Shown here piece after piece: positions 1-5,400 of a stretch of DNA of 5,400 nt (its first letter is position 1; each line of letters opens with the position of its first letter). The DNA is taken from positions 1-5,400 of the forward strand of contig JAVBUR010000016.1 in NCBI GenBank assembly GCA_031555145.1, written 5' to 3'. A program made the translations under genes and the position numbers. A model generated the notes under the pieces. It was given only the letters and a program-made list of their open reading frames with translations. It was not told the origin of the DNA and did not search any database. Source of the stretch: JAJDIA01 sp031555145. Its GTDB lineage: Bacteria > Bacteroidota > Bacteroidia > Bacteroidales > Tannerellaceae.

Positions 1-97
1 CTGAAAGAGGAGTATCACCGGTTTTGTCTCCCTGGACAATCTCACTGGAGGTCTTGTTGACCGCAATGAGGTGATTGTCTTCGTAGAGTATTTCCAT
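1..97 (-). CDS. RluA-family pseudouridine synthase, N-terminal fragment (continues beyond the window)
   Basis: Only the first 32 codons are inside the window; the gene runs off the left edge. The protein begins MEILYEDNHLIAVNK, the opening strand of the RluA/RluC/RluD-type catalytic domain, followed by a segment ending QGDKTGDTPLS that resembles short RluA-like enzymes of Bacteroidales. By family these convert specific uridines in rRNA or tRNA to pseudouridine in the cytoplasm; the catalytic HRLD region lies outside the window. The protein starts directly with the catalytic domain, so no S4 RNA-binding domain precedes it. The ATG lies 5 bases after the fabG stop codon, so it is probably cotranscribed with fabG. 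No strong ribosome binding site is visible. The family call rests on a short stretch; the exact target RNA cannot be inferred. Confidence 0.75.
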   Translation of the reverse strand, partial: MEILYEDNHLIAVNKTSSEIVQGDKTGDTPLS

Positions 98-102
98 TAT
101 TA

Positions 103-849
103 TTACATCTGCATACCACCGTCGCAGAGCAGTACCTGCCCGGTTACATACGACGACATATCCGAAGCCAGGAATGTAGCGACATTCGCTACGTCTTCGG
201 GCGTACCGCCACGGCGCAACGGAATAGTCTTGGCCCATTCGGCTTTTACTTCTTCAGACAGTACAGCCGTCATCTCAGTGATGATAAAGCCCGGAGCGAT
301 AGCGTTGGCGCGGATACCGCGTGAACCCAGTTCCTTGGCTACACTCTTAGCCAATCCGATCATACCGGCTTTAGAAGCCGAGTAGTTGGCCTGTCCGGCA
401 TTACCCGACACACCTACTACGGAAGCCATATTGATGATGCTGCCACCTTTTTGTTTCATCATGATAGGAGTTACGGCATGCACAAAGTTGAAAGCCGACT
501 TGAGGTTAACGTTGATCACCATGTCCCATTGCTGTTCGGTCATACGCATCATCAGTCCGTCGCGGGTGATACCGGCATTGTTCACCAGGATATCGATACG
601 TCCGAAATCTTTCAATATCTCTTCCACCACATTGTGGGTATCATCGAAGTTGGCAGCGTTAGACGCATATCCTTTGGCTTTTACACCATACGCTTCAATT
701 TCCTTTTGCGTAGCCAGACCGTTTTCGTCGATAGCCAAGTCTGTGAAAGCTACATTTGCACCTTCCGATGCATATTTAAGGGCAATTGCCTTGCCAATAC
801 CACGGGCAGCACCGGTTACGATGGCTACCTTACCTTCCAGTAATTTCAT
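103..849 (-). CDS. fabG: 3-oxoacyl-ACP reductase FabG (SDR family)
   Basis: This is a 248-residue classical short-chain dehydrogenase; FabG proteins are usually 244-250 residues. Visible motifs are the NADP(H) glycine motif TGAARGIG at residues 12-19, NNAG at 90-93, and the catalytic Asn115, Ser143, Tyr156 and Lys160 (YSASK). The C-terminal GG near the end fits the family. By family it reduces 3-oxoacyl-ACP to (R)-3-hydroxyacyl-ACP with NADPH in the cytoplasm. An in-frame ATG two codons upstream (855) gives MCMKLLEGK; I chose 849 because MKLLEGK is the usual FabG opening. The gene sits 16 bases after a FabH-like synthase and 5 bases before an RluA-type gene, so it probably reduces the product of that synthase. 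It could also serve general fatty acid synthesis. Other SDR substrates cannot be excluded, but the motif set and neighbour make FabG the best call. Confidence 0.9.
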   Translation of the reverse strand: MKLLEGKVAIVTGAARGIGKAIALKYASEGANVAFTDLAIDENGLATQKEIEAYGVKAKGYASNAANFDDTHNVVEEILKDFGRIDILVNNAGITRDGLMMRMTEQQWDMVINVNLKSAFNFVHAVTPIMMKQKGGSIINMASVVGVSGNAGQANYSASKAGMIGLAKSVAKELGSRGIRANAIAPGFIITEMTAVLSEEVKAEWAKTIPLRRGGTPEDVANVATFLASDMSSYVTGQVLLCDGGMQM

Positions 850-865
850 ACACATTTATTCTATG

Positions 866-1810
866 TTAATATTTCACTAAACATGCTCCTGCCGAGTAGC
901 CTCCTCCGAACACGGTGAGGCAGACCAAGTCGCCCGGCTTAAACTGTGCAGCATTCTGTGCAAAGACAAGGGCTGAACTGACGGAGCCTGTATTTCCCAA
1001 TTCTGTGATATTCTGCAGGAACTTCTCATCCGGCAGGTTGATCTGTTTGGCAATGTTCGCCATGATACGCATATTGGCCTGGTGACCGATGAAATAAGTC
1101 AGGTCGTCCCATGTATATCCGTTATGCTCGAGCAGGTATTGTGCGTTCTTCGGCATGTAGGTACAGGCCTGGATGAACACATCGCGTCCTTCGGGCATCA
1201 TGATGCCACCGTCGCGGGGACGCAACTGCACGCCTTCGGGACCTTTGCCGATATGGCCGAGTCCCTGGGTGACGATCTCCATGATCTCACCTTCGCCCTC
1301 TCCCACCCGTTCCTTTGAGAGAAAGAAAGCAGCGGCGGCATCTCCCCAGAGATGGCCGGCTTTCGGATCAGTATCGTTCGAATAGGCCGAGTTCTTATCG
1401 GCCGATATGATCAACGCCTTCGACGCCTTGCCAGTGGCAAAATAACCTTCCACCACTTCCAGGGCATTCACAAAAGAAGAACACGCCGACGAGAGATACA
1501 ACGCCCGCGCCTTTGTCATATTGAACTCGCGCTGCGCCACATGGGCGCCGGTAGCCACCGTATCATACGGTGAATACGAAGCCAAAATAATCAGGTCTAC
1601 TTCGGTGATATCATAAGGTAAATGGGGCAATGCCTGGTGGATCGCCTCCAACCCCATCGTATGTATGTTTTCTTCCGGTTTAGCTTTCGACCGGGTGATA
1701 ATCCCTGTACGTTGTTCAATCCACTCGCTTGTCAGCCCGTTTAACTCTAAGAAATAATCATTATGTACACGGTCTTCCGGTACATAGAACCCAGTTGCAT
1801 TAATAAACAT
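866..1810 (-). CDS. Beta-ketoacyl-ACP synthase III (FabH-like), probably not the housekeeping copy
   Basis: The protein has 314 residues, close to E. coli FabH (317). It carries the full KASIII triad: Cys110 in SSACSSF, His243 in GHQAN, and Asn273 in LGNTGS. Trp30 and Arg34 in the SEWIEQRTGI segment match the CoA-contacting Trp and Arg of FabH, and the C-terminal FGGGYSAG is the typical glycine-rich end. By family it condenses an acyl-CoA primer with malonyl-ACP to start a fatty acid or related chain. The context around the nucleophile is CSSF instead of the CAGF usual in primary FabH, and the N-terminus (MFINATGFYVPEDRVHN) is unlike the housekeeping enzymes I know from Bacteroidales. I infer a specialised or second KASIII with a different primer. 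It starts 7 bases past the TetR stop and precedes fabG by 16 bases, consistent with one transcript. Primer and product cannot be read from the sequence. Confidence 0.87.
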   Translation of the reverse strand: MFINATGFYVPEDRVHNDYFLELNGLTSEWIEQRTGIITRSKAKPEENIHTMGLEAIHQALPHLPYDITEVDLIILASYSPYDTVATGAHVAQREFNMTKARALYLSSACSSFVNALEVVEGYFATGKASKALIISADKNSAYSNDTDPKAGHLWGDAAAAFFLSKERVGEGEGEIMEIVTQGLGHIGKGPEGVQLRPRDGGIMMPEGRDVFIQACTYMPKNAQYLLEHNGYTWDDLTYFIGHQANMRIMANIAKQINLPDEKFLQNITELGNTGSVSSALVFAQNAAQFKPGDLVCLTVFGGGYSAGACLVKY

Positions 1811-1816
1811 TATGGT

Positions 1817-2404
1817 TTACTTTATCTTTATTCCGTTGAATATTAAATTGATTACATTGTCCCGCCTCCGTATGCGTTCCTGGATGGTATCACCCAACTG
1901 ACCACGGATATACGGCACTTCCAGCCCCTTGATGCAGTGATGCAACACGATAGCGGTAATATTGCTGTCGGGAACCTGGAAGACTCCTTTGCGCATCCCA
2001 TCGTCAAGGATCTCGCGAATCAGCTCGGTTTCCTTCTGGTCAAAACTCTTGCGTACTTTCTCCACCCGCCAGATATCGCGGAAGAAGTTAGCACGGAGTG
2101 TTCCGTTACGGAAGACAATTGATTTGACCGCATCCAGTCGCGTATATATAAAGGTGATCAGCTTCTCGTCGGCCGGCAAGTCCTTGCCTGCCACTTCGAG
2201 CAGCATTTGGTAGAGTTTGTCCAATTCGGATTCGACAACAGCCAGATATATTTCGTTCTTGCTCTTGAAGTAGGTATATAGAGTCCGTCGTCCTTTGTTG
2301 GAAGCCTGTGCAATATCGTTCATGGTGGTATTATCCACCCCCATGCGGGCAAACAATTGCCTGGCCACATCTACCAACATATCGCGGGTCTTCGAAACTG
2401 ACAT
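1817..2404 (-). CDS. TetR/AcrR-family transcriptional regulator
   Basis: The protein is 195 residues when started at 2404 (MSVSKTR). Its N-terminal region is a TetR helix-turn-helix: the first helix covers about residues 6-21 (ending ARQLFARMG), and the HTH spans about 27-46, with TTMNDIA, the recognition helix around KGRRTLY and the usual YTYFKSKNE ending. The remaining 150 residues are helical and would hold the ligand pocket and dimer interface; I recognise no ligand class. The reading frame stays open to an ATG at 2443, but that codon lies inside the likely promoter -7 box, so translation must begin further down; 2410 (MAMSVSK) is the other candidate. It is the first gene of a tight group with KASIII, fabG and an rluA-like gene, so it probably represses its own operon in response to an acyl-CoA or related lipid intermediate. 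That role is inference. Confidence 0.9.
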   Translation of the reverse strand: MSVSKTRDMLVDVARQLFARMGVDNTTMNDIAQASNKGRRTLYTYFKSKNEIYLAVVESELDKLYQMLLEVAGKDLPADEKLITFIYTRLDAVKSIVFRNGTLRANFFRDIWRVEKVRKSFDQKETELIREILDDGMRKGVFQVPDSNITAIVLHHCIKGLEVPYIRGQLGDTIQERIRRRDNVINLIFNGIKIK

Positions 2405-2440
2405 TGCCATATTACTGCACATTTTGATTAAAACTGTGCG

Positions 2441-2472
2441 CAAAAGTACCTAAAAAAGATCGTATATACCAA
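2441..2472 (-). promoter_or_regulatory. Bacteroidetes-type promoter for the TetR-KASIII-fabG operon
   Basis: On the minus strand TACTTTTG (2448 down to 2441) fits the Bacteroidetes -7 consensus TAnnTTTG, and TTG (2472-2470) lies 21 bases upstream as a -33 element. Transcription would begin near 2434-2436, leaving about 30 bases of leader before the ATG at 2404. The match is by eye. The position just ahead of the first gene of the operon supports it. Confidence 0.6.
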
Positions 2473-2510
2473 GCATATCGAAAAAAAGTTACAGAAAAGT
2501 TGCACAAATG

Positions 2511-2540
2511 TTGCATTATCCAAAACATTGCCTAACTTTG
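2511..2540 (+). promoter_or_regulatory. Bacteroidetes-type promoter for the initiator tRNA
   Basis: TAACTTTG at 2533-2540 is a full match to the -7 consensus TAnnTTTG, and TTG at 2511-2513 lies 19 bases upstream as the -33 element. Initiation near 2546 would give a tRNA precursor with a 5' leader of roughly 28 bases. It diverges from the TetR operon promoter, with 38 A/T-rich bases between the two -33 elements. Confidence 0.72.
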
Positions 2541-2573
2541 CACTCGCAATCAGGAAACAGATCGCAACTATAT

Positions 2574-2648
<75 letters not shown>

Positions 2649-2652
2649 AATC

Positions 2653-2683
2653 AAAAGAATCGCCCAACCGGCGGTTCTTTTTT
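2653..2683 (+). terminator. Rho-independent terminator of the tRNA-fMet gene
   Basis: A 12-base-pair stem (2653-2664 with 2670-2681, one G-T pair, GC-rich at the tip with CGCC/GGCG) closes a 5-base loop CAACC and runs into a tract of six T at 2678-2683. It starts five bases after the tRNA CCA end. Confidence 0.9.
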
Positions 2684-2713
2684 GTTTTCCGCCTAATCTA
2701 CCACTAGCAATAA

Positions 2714-2753
2714 TTAAAAAAGGCATCCGGAATGATCCGGATGCCTTTTTTTA
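2714..2753 (-). terminator. Terminator of the decarboxylase operon, symmetric and probably bidirectional
   Basis: GGCATCCGG (2722-2730) pairs perfectly with CCGGATGCC (2737-2745) around a 6-base loop. The flanking A run (2716-2721) and T run (2746-2752) extend the stem and give a U tract on either strand. On the minus strand it lies about 19 bases past the stop codon of the sodium pump gene, so it ends that operon. On the plus strand it can back up the tRNA terminator. Confidence 0.9.
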
Positions 2754-2771
2754 TAATGGATAGCTCACTGA

Positions 2772-3932
2772 TTACATGAGGAAGCCCAGCAGGATACCGG
2801 CAGCAACAGCCGAACCGATTACACCGGCCACGTTCGGGCCCATGGCGTGCATCAGCAGGTAGTTGGTCGGGTCGTACTCAAGACCTACGATCTGAGAGAT
2901 ACGGGCTGAGTCGGGAACGGCAGATACACCTGAGTTACCGATCAGCGGATTGATCTTGTTACCCGGCTTGAGGATCAGATTGAATGCTTTCACGAAGAGA
3001 ACACCGGCACAAGTAGCGATCACGAACGAGAGCGCACCCAGACCGAAGATCTTCACCGAGTTCAACGTCAGGAACTGTGTAGCCTGTGTAGAAGCACCTA
3101 CGGTGATACCGAGCAGGATCGTGATCGTATCGATCAGCGGACCGCGGGCGGTTTCAGCCAGACGACGTGTCACACCACTTTCTTTCAGCAGGTTACCGAA
3201 GAACAACATCCCCAGCAACGGCAGACCCGAAGGTACCAGGAAGCAAGTCAACAACAGACCTACGATCGGGAACACGATCTTTTCCGTTGAAGATACCACG
3301 CGCGGCGGTTTCATACGGATGAGGCGTTCTTTCTTGGTCGTCAGCAGACGCATGAACGGCGGCTGGATAATGGGCACAAGTGCCATGTATGAGTAGGCCG
3401 ATACTGCAATCGCTCCCATGAGGTTAGGCGCCAACTTCGACGAAAGGAAGATAGCCGTAGGACCGTCGGCACCACCGATGATACCGATAGCACCCGCTTG
3501 GTTGGGCTCGAAGCCCATTTGGAGGGCGATGATATACGCACCGAAGATACCAAACTGGGCAGCAGCACCGATCAACAGCAGTTTCGGGTTGGAGATGAGC
3601 GACGAGAAGTCGGTCATCGCCCCGATCCCAAGGAAGATCAATGGCGGATACCACCCGGAGGTTACCCCTTGATAAAGGATATTCAACACAGACCCTTCTT
3701 CATAGATCCCCACCTGCAGGCCGGCATCTTTGAAAGGAATGTTACCGATTAGGATACCGAATCCGATCGGAATCAGGAGCATAGGTTCAAATTCATAACG
3801 TATCGCCAGGTAGATAAACAACAGCCCTACCACGATCATCACCAAGTGACCCGGTGTTGCGTTGTATATCCCCGTGTAGGTCAAGAACAACTGTAGGTTG
3901 TCTCCGAGGAAGGATAAAAAACTCTCTTGCAT
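2772..3932 (-). CDS. mmdB: Sodium-pumping decarboxylase beta subunit (MmdB/OadB family)
   Basis: This 386-residue, highly hydrophobic protein is the membrane pump of biotin-dependent decarboxylases. It takes carboxybiotin from the carrier protein, releases CO2 and exports Na+ across the inner membrane. The family signature GGADGPT includes Asp156 (equivalent to Asp203 of Klebsiella OadB). Tyr182 in SAYSYM matches Tyr229. Asn328, Gly332, Ser337 and Arg344 in NPLIGNSGVSAVP and beyond keep the spacing of Asn373, Gly377, Ser382 and Arg389. The late LLMHAMGPNVAGVIGSA block is also typical. It is about 45 residues shorter than the 433-residue Klebsiella protein, the difference lying before Asp156. 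It starts 4 bases after the biotin carrier stop and is the last gene before a terminator. The beta subunit alone does not separate methylmalonyl-CoA, oxaloacetate and glutaconyl-CoA decarboxylases; the upstream alpha subunit favours an acyl-CoA substrate. Confidence 0.95.
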   Translation of the reverse strand: MQESFLSFLGDNLQLFLTYTGIYNATPGHLVMIVVGLLFIYLAIRYEFEPMLLIPIGFGILIGNIPFKDAGLQVGIYEEGSVLNILYQGVTSGWYPPLIFLGIGAMTDFSSLISNPKLLLIGAAAQFGIFGAYIIALQMGFEPNQAGAIGIIGGADGPTAIFLSSKLAPNLMGAIAVSAYSYMALVPIIQPPFMRLLTTKKERLIRMKPPRVVSSTEKIVFPIVGLLLTCFLVPSGLPLLGMLFFGNLLKESGVTRRLAETARGPLIDTITILLGITVGASTQATQFLTLNSVKIFGLGALSFVIATCAGVLFVKAFNLILKPGNKINPLIGNSGVSAVPDSARISQIVGLEYDPTNYLLMHAMGPNVAGVIGSAVAAGILLGFLM

Positions 3933-3936
3933 ATGC

Positions 3937-4368
3937 TTATTCGATTATGACGAGATCAGCACCTTCCAGTACGGAGTCGCCCTTATTTACTTTGATTGCC
4001 ACAATCTTACCTTCGCGGTCGGCAGGGATATTGTTTTCCATCTTCATAGCTTCGAGGATGAACAATACCTGGCCTCTTTTCACGACGTCGCCCACGTTAC
4101 ACTTCACATCGAGGATTACACCGGGCAGTGGAGATTTAACAGCACCCGGAGCAGAGGCGGCAGCCTGGCGGGTGACTACCGGAGCACCGGCTGGTGTGGT
4201 CGGAGCCTGAGCCGCACGTTTGATGGTTACCACTTCTTTCTTGGCCGGCTTTTCCATTTTCACATTGTACGGAGTGCCGTTTACTTCCACTTCGGCTACG
4301 TCGTCAACCACGGAGTGGATGTGTACCTTATATACGTTACCGTTGATTGTATATTTAAAACTTTTCAT
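3937..4368 (-). CDS. mmdC: Biotin carboxyl carrier subunit of the decarboxylase (MmdC type)
   Basis: The 143-residue protein has three parts. A conserved N-terminal block at about 1-40 (MKSFKYTING to VKMEK) is typical of carriers working with sodium-pumping decarboxylases. A flexible Ala/Pro/Thr-rich linker follows at about 50-78. A biotinyl domain spans about 79-143 with EAMKMEN at 106-112; Lys109 is the biotinylation site. By family it shuttles carboxybiotin between the carboxyltransferase in the cytoplasm and the membrane beta subunit. The gene lies 23 bases after the lamin-tail/OadG gene and 4 bases before the pump gene, which places it in the same complex. It is a separate small subunit, as in Veillonella methylmalonyl-CoA decarboxylase, and not a C-terminal domain of the alpha subunit as in Klebsiella oxaloacetate decarboxylase. 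The biotin ligase must be encoded elsewhere. Confidence 0.95.
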   Translation of the reverse strand: MKSFKYTINGNVYKVHIHSVVDDVAEVEVNGTPYNVKMEKPAKKEVVTIKRAAQAPTTPAGAPVVTRQAAASAPGAVKSPLPGVILDVKCNVGDVVKRGQVLFILEAMKMENNIPADREGKIVAIKVNKGDSVLEGADLVIIE

Positions 4369-4391
4369 GTTGTTTGAATGATATTAGATGA

Positions 4392-5303
4392 TTACTTTTT
4401 GGGGAGTTCACGCAAGCTGTAGATCTTCGAGCTCCAGGGTGAGTAGTTACGCGTTACCTTGTTGATGGTAAGAACGGTATTTTCCACGTCGTGCACATTC
4501 TCTTGCAGTTCGTACAGAGCGGTACCGATCGCAGCCAATACTTCGGCAGAAACGTCTCCGTCTGCACCGACAGGTATCGGAGCACCACCGGCAGCTTTCT
4601 GCGCATTGCGGCGGCTGGCAGCCATAGCGGCTTTACCAATCTGTTTGAAGATAAGGTACAGGAGGATCAACGCGAGGAACACTACCGTCATGGCGGTAAT
4701 CGTCATAGCGATACCCCACGAGTCATTTTCCTTAAAGCTTTCGATCTTATGGTTCGTATCCAACGTCACGTTATTGGTGCTCGGCGTTACCTTCGGCAGG
4801 ATGCCCCAGGCAGCTTCACCATCCATCAAACGTCCGTAGCTGATATCGGCTTGCTGGCCGGCGGGGATCACGATCTCATCCACCAGTGTGCGTCCATCCG
4901 TATCATAAAAAGCGATATAATTCTCCTTCGCAGGATCCAGTTTGAAATTGACATGGAACGTACCGCGGTGAGCCTTATCATCCGCCCAAAAAAGGATATG
5001 CTGACCCGGTGCTACCTTCGTCAACACGTCGCCCTTGGGAATCGGATATTTCTTCGGGTTGTTCTTATCATCGGTCAGGAAGCAACCGCCCACATTCACC
5101 GTACCAGCAGATGTGTTGAACAGTTCGATCCAACCGCTCCGTTGTCCGTAGTCGTCCACGAAGTTGTCTTCATTGATGACCAGCACTTCATTGATTCGCA
5201 TCGCGGTCACCCGTTGCGCCTGCGCTCCCACGGAGAAGAGCAACATAAACAGCAGGAGGGCCGCTATATTCTTTCTATTCATATGCATTCGGATATTAAG
5301 CAT
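4392..5303 (-). CDS. Lamin-tail-domain protein fused to an OadG/MmdD-type decarboxylase membrane subunit
   Basis: The 303-residue protein has a signal peptide (about 8-29: MNRK, a hydrophobic stretch, then GAQA), a lamin-tail-like beta domain at about 32-175 (RINEVLVINED, SGWIELFNTS, HILFWADDK and similar strands), one membrane helix at about 197-219, a basic/Ala-rich linker and a conserved cytoplasmic tail at about 250-303 containing ENTVLTIN and YSPWSSKIYSLRE. The helix and tail resemble the small OadG/MmdD subunit, which holds soluble and membrane parts of the decarboxylase together; the usual subunit is only about 80-120 residues. Predicted topology: lamin-tail domain in the periplasm, tail inside. 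The ATG overlaps the alpha subunit stop by one base (TAATG), favouring 5303, though Met8 (5282) gives a tidier signal peptide. The domain's purpose is unknown; anchoring or protein contacts are guesses. Confidence 0.85.
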   Translation of the reverse strand: MLNIRMHMNRKNIAALLLFMLLFSVGAQAQRVTAMRINEVLVINEDNFVDDYGQRSGWIELFNTSAGTVNVGGCFLTDDKNNPKKYPIPKGDVLTKVAPGQHILFWADDKAHRGTFHVNFKLDPAKENYIAFYDTDGRTLVDEIVIPAGQQADISYGRLMDGEAAWGILPKVTPSTNNVTLDTNHKIESFKENDSWGIAMTITAMTVVFLALILLYLIFKQIGKAAMAASRRNAQKAAGGAPIPVGADGDVSAEVLAAIGTALYELQENVHDVENTVLTINKVTRNYSPWSSKIYSLRELPKK

Positions 5304-5400
5304 TATAAAGGCAGGTTGTCGTGTTTCTTAGCCGGGTTCACCAGTTTCTTGGTCTGCAACTGCTGCAGGGCGCGGATCACGCGGAAACGGGTATTACGCG
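5303..5400 (-). CDS. mmdA: Acyl-CoA carboxyltransferase alpha subunit, C-terminal fragment (MmdA type; begins beyond the window)
   Basis: Only the last 31 codons and the stop are present. The fragment reads RNTRFRVIRALQ and ends NPAKKHDNLPL. The KKH-x-N-x-PL tail with the preceding R-x-x-x-x-RVIRAL helix is the usual end of biotin-dependent acyl-CoA carboxyltransferases such as methylmalonyl-CoA decarboxylase alpha and propionyl-CoA carboxylase beta. By family this subunit transfers the carboxyl group of (S)-methylmalonyl-CoA to biotin on the carrier protein, yielding propionyl-CoA. The downstream pump and carrier genes in the same operon favour a decarboxylase over an ATP-driven carboxylase. 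Its stop shares one base with the next start codon. Most of the gene, including the acyl-CoA binding region, is outside the window, so the substrate is inferred from family and context. Confidence 0.82.
   Translation of the reverse strand, partial: RNTRFRVIRALQQLQTKKLVNPAKKHDNLPL

Noticed and set aside
71..880. Long plus-strand open frames (71-385, 386-880, 451-843) opposite fabG.
   Set aside because: They are antisense to a gene with all SDR motifs, their translations show no family features, and they have no promoter or spacing logic of their own.
2501..2515. TGCA-N7-TGCA repeat near the tRNA promoter as an operator.
   Set aside because: TGCA is self-complementary, the seven bases between the copies do not form an inverted repeat, and the site overlaps the -33 element; it is too weak to call.
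3341..3752. Additional open frames on both strands within the sodium pump gene.
   Set aside because: They lie inside a fully conserved OadB/MmdB reading frame and translate to low-quality Arg/Ser/Pro-rich sequences, as expected of shadow frames in a GC-biased gene.

Overview
The window looks like a chromosomal stretch of a gut-type Bacteroidales bacterium (Bacteroides/Parabacteroides relatives; the genus cannot be fixed from the sequence alone). Three things point there. Two promoters match the Bacteroidetes -33 TTG / -7 TAnnTTTG pattern rather than the E. coli sigma70 pattern. Start codons lack strong purine-rich Shine-Dalgarno boxes. The gene content includes a split, biotin-dependent sodium-pumping acyl-CoA decarboxylase typical of propionate producers. 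All protein genes lie on the minus strand; the only plus-strand gene is a tRNA.

Right part (about 2714-5400, read right to left): the end of a carboxyltransferase alpha subunit (mmdA type), then a secreted lamin-tail-domain protein fused to the OadG/MmdD-type membrane anchor, then a biotin carrier protein (mmdC type), then the membrane sodium pump (mmdB/oadB type). The genes overlap by one base or are spaced by 4-23 bases, so they form one operon. Together they would decarboxylate (S)-methylmalonyl-CoA to propionyl-CoA: the alpha subunit moves the carboxyl group to biotin, and the beta subunit releases CO2 while exporting Na+. The operon ends at a strong hairpin at 2714-2753.

Middle (2405-2771): a non-coding stretch holding two diverging promoters, an initiator tRNA-fMet(CAU) gene on the plus strand with its own terminator, and the hairpin that faces the incoming decarboxylase operon. 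About 30 bases between promoter and tRNA are the presumed tRNA 5' leader; nothing else is recognisable there.

Left part (1-2404, read right to left): a TetR-family regulator, a second-type beta-ketoacyl synthase III (FabH-like), a FabG ketoreductase and the beginning of an RluA-family pseudouridine synthase. Gaps are 6, 16 and 5 bases, so this is a second operon with a likely self-acting regulator at its head. KASIII plus FabG would condense a CoA primer with malonyl-ACP and reduce the product. No ACP, dehydratase or enoyl reductase is in view, so the end product is unknown.

No mobile element, CRISPR array or broken gene is visible. The least ordinary items are the lamin-tail/OadG fusion and the TetR-KASIII-FabG-RluA gene cluster.
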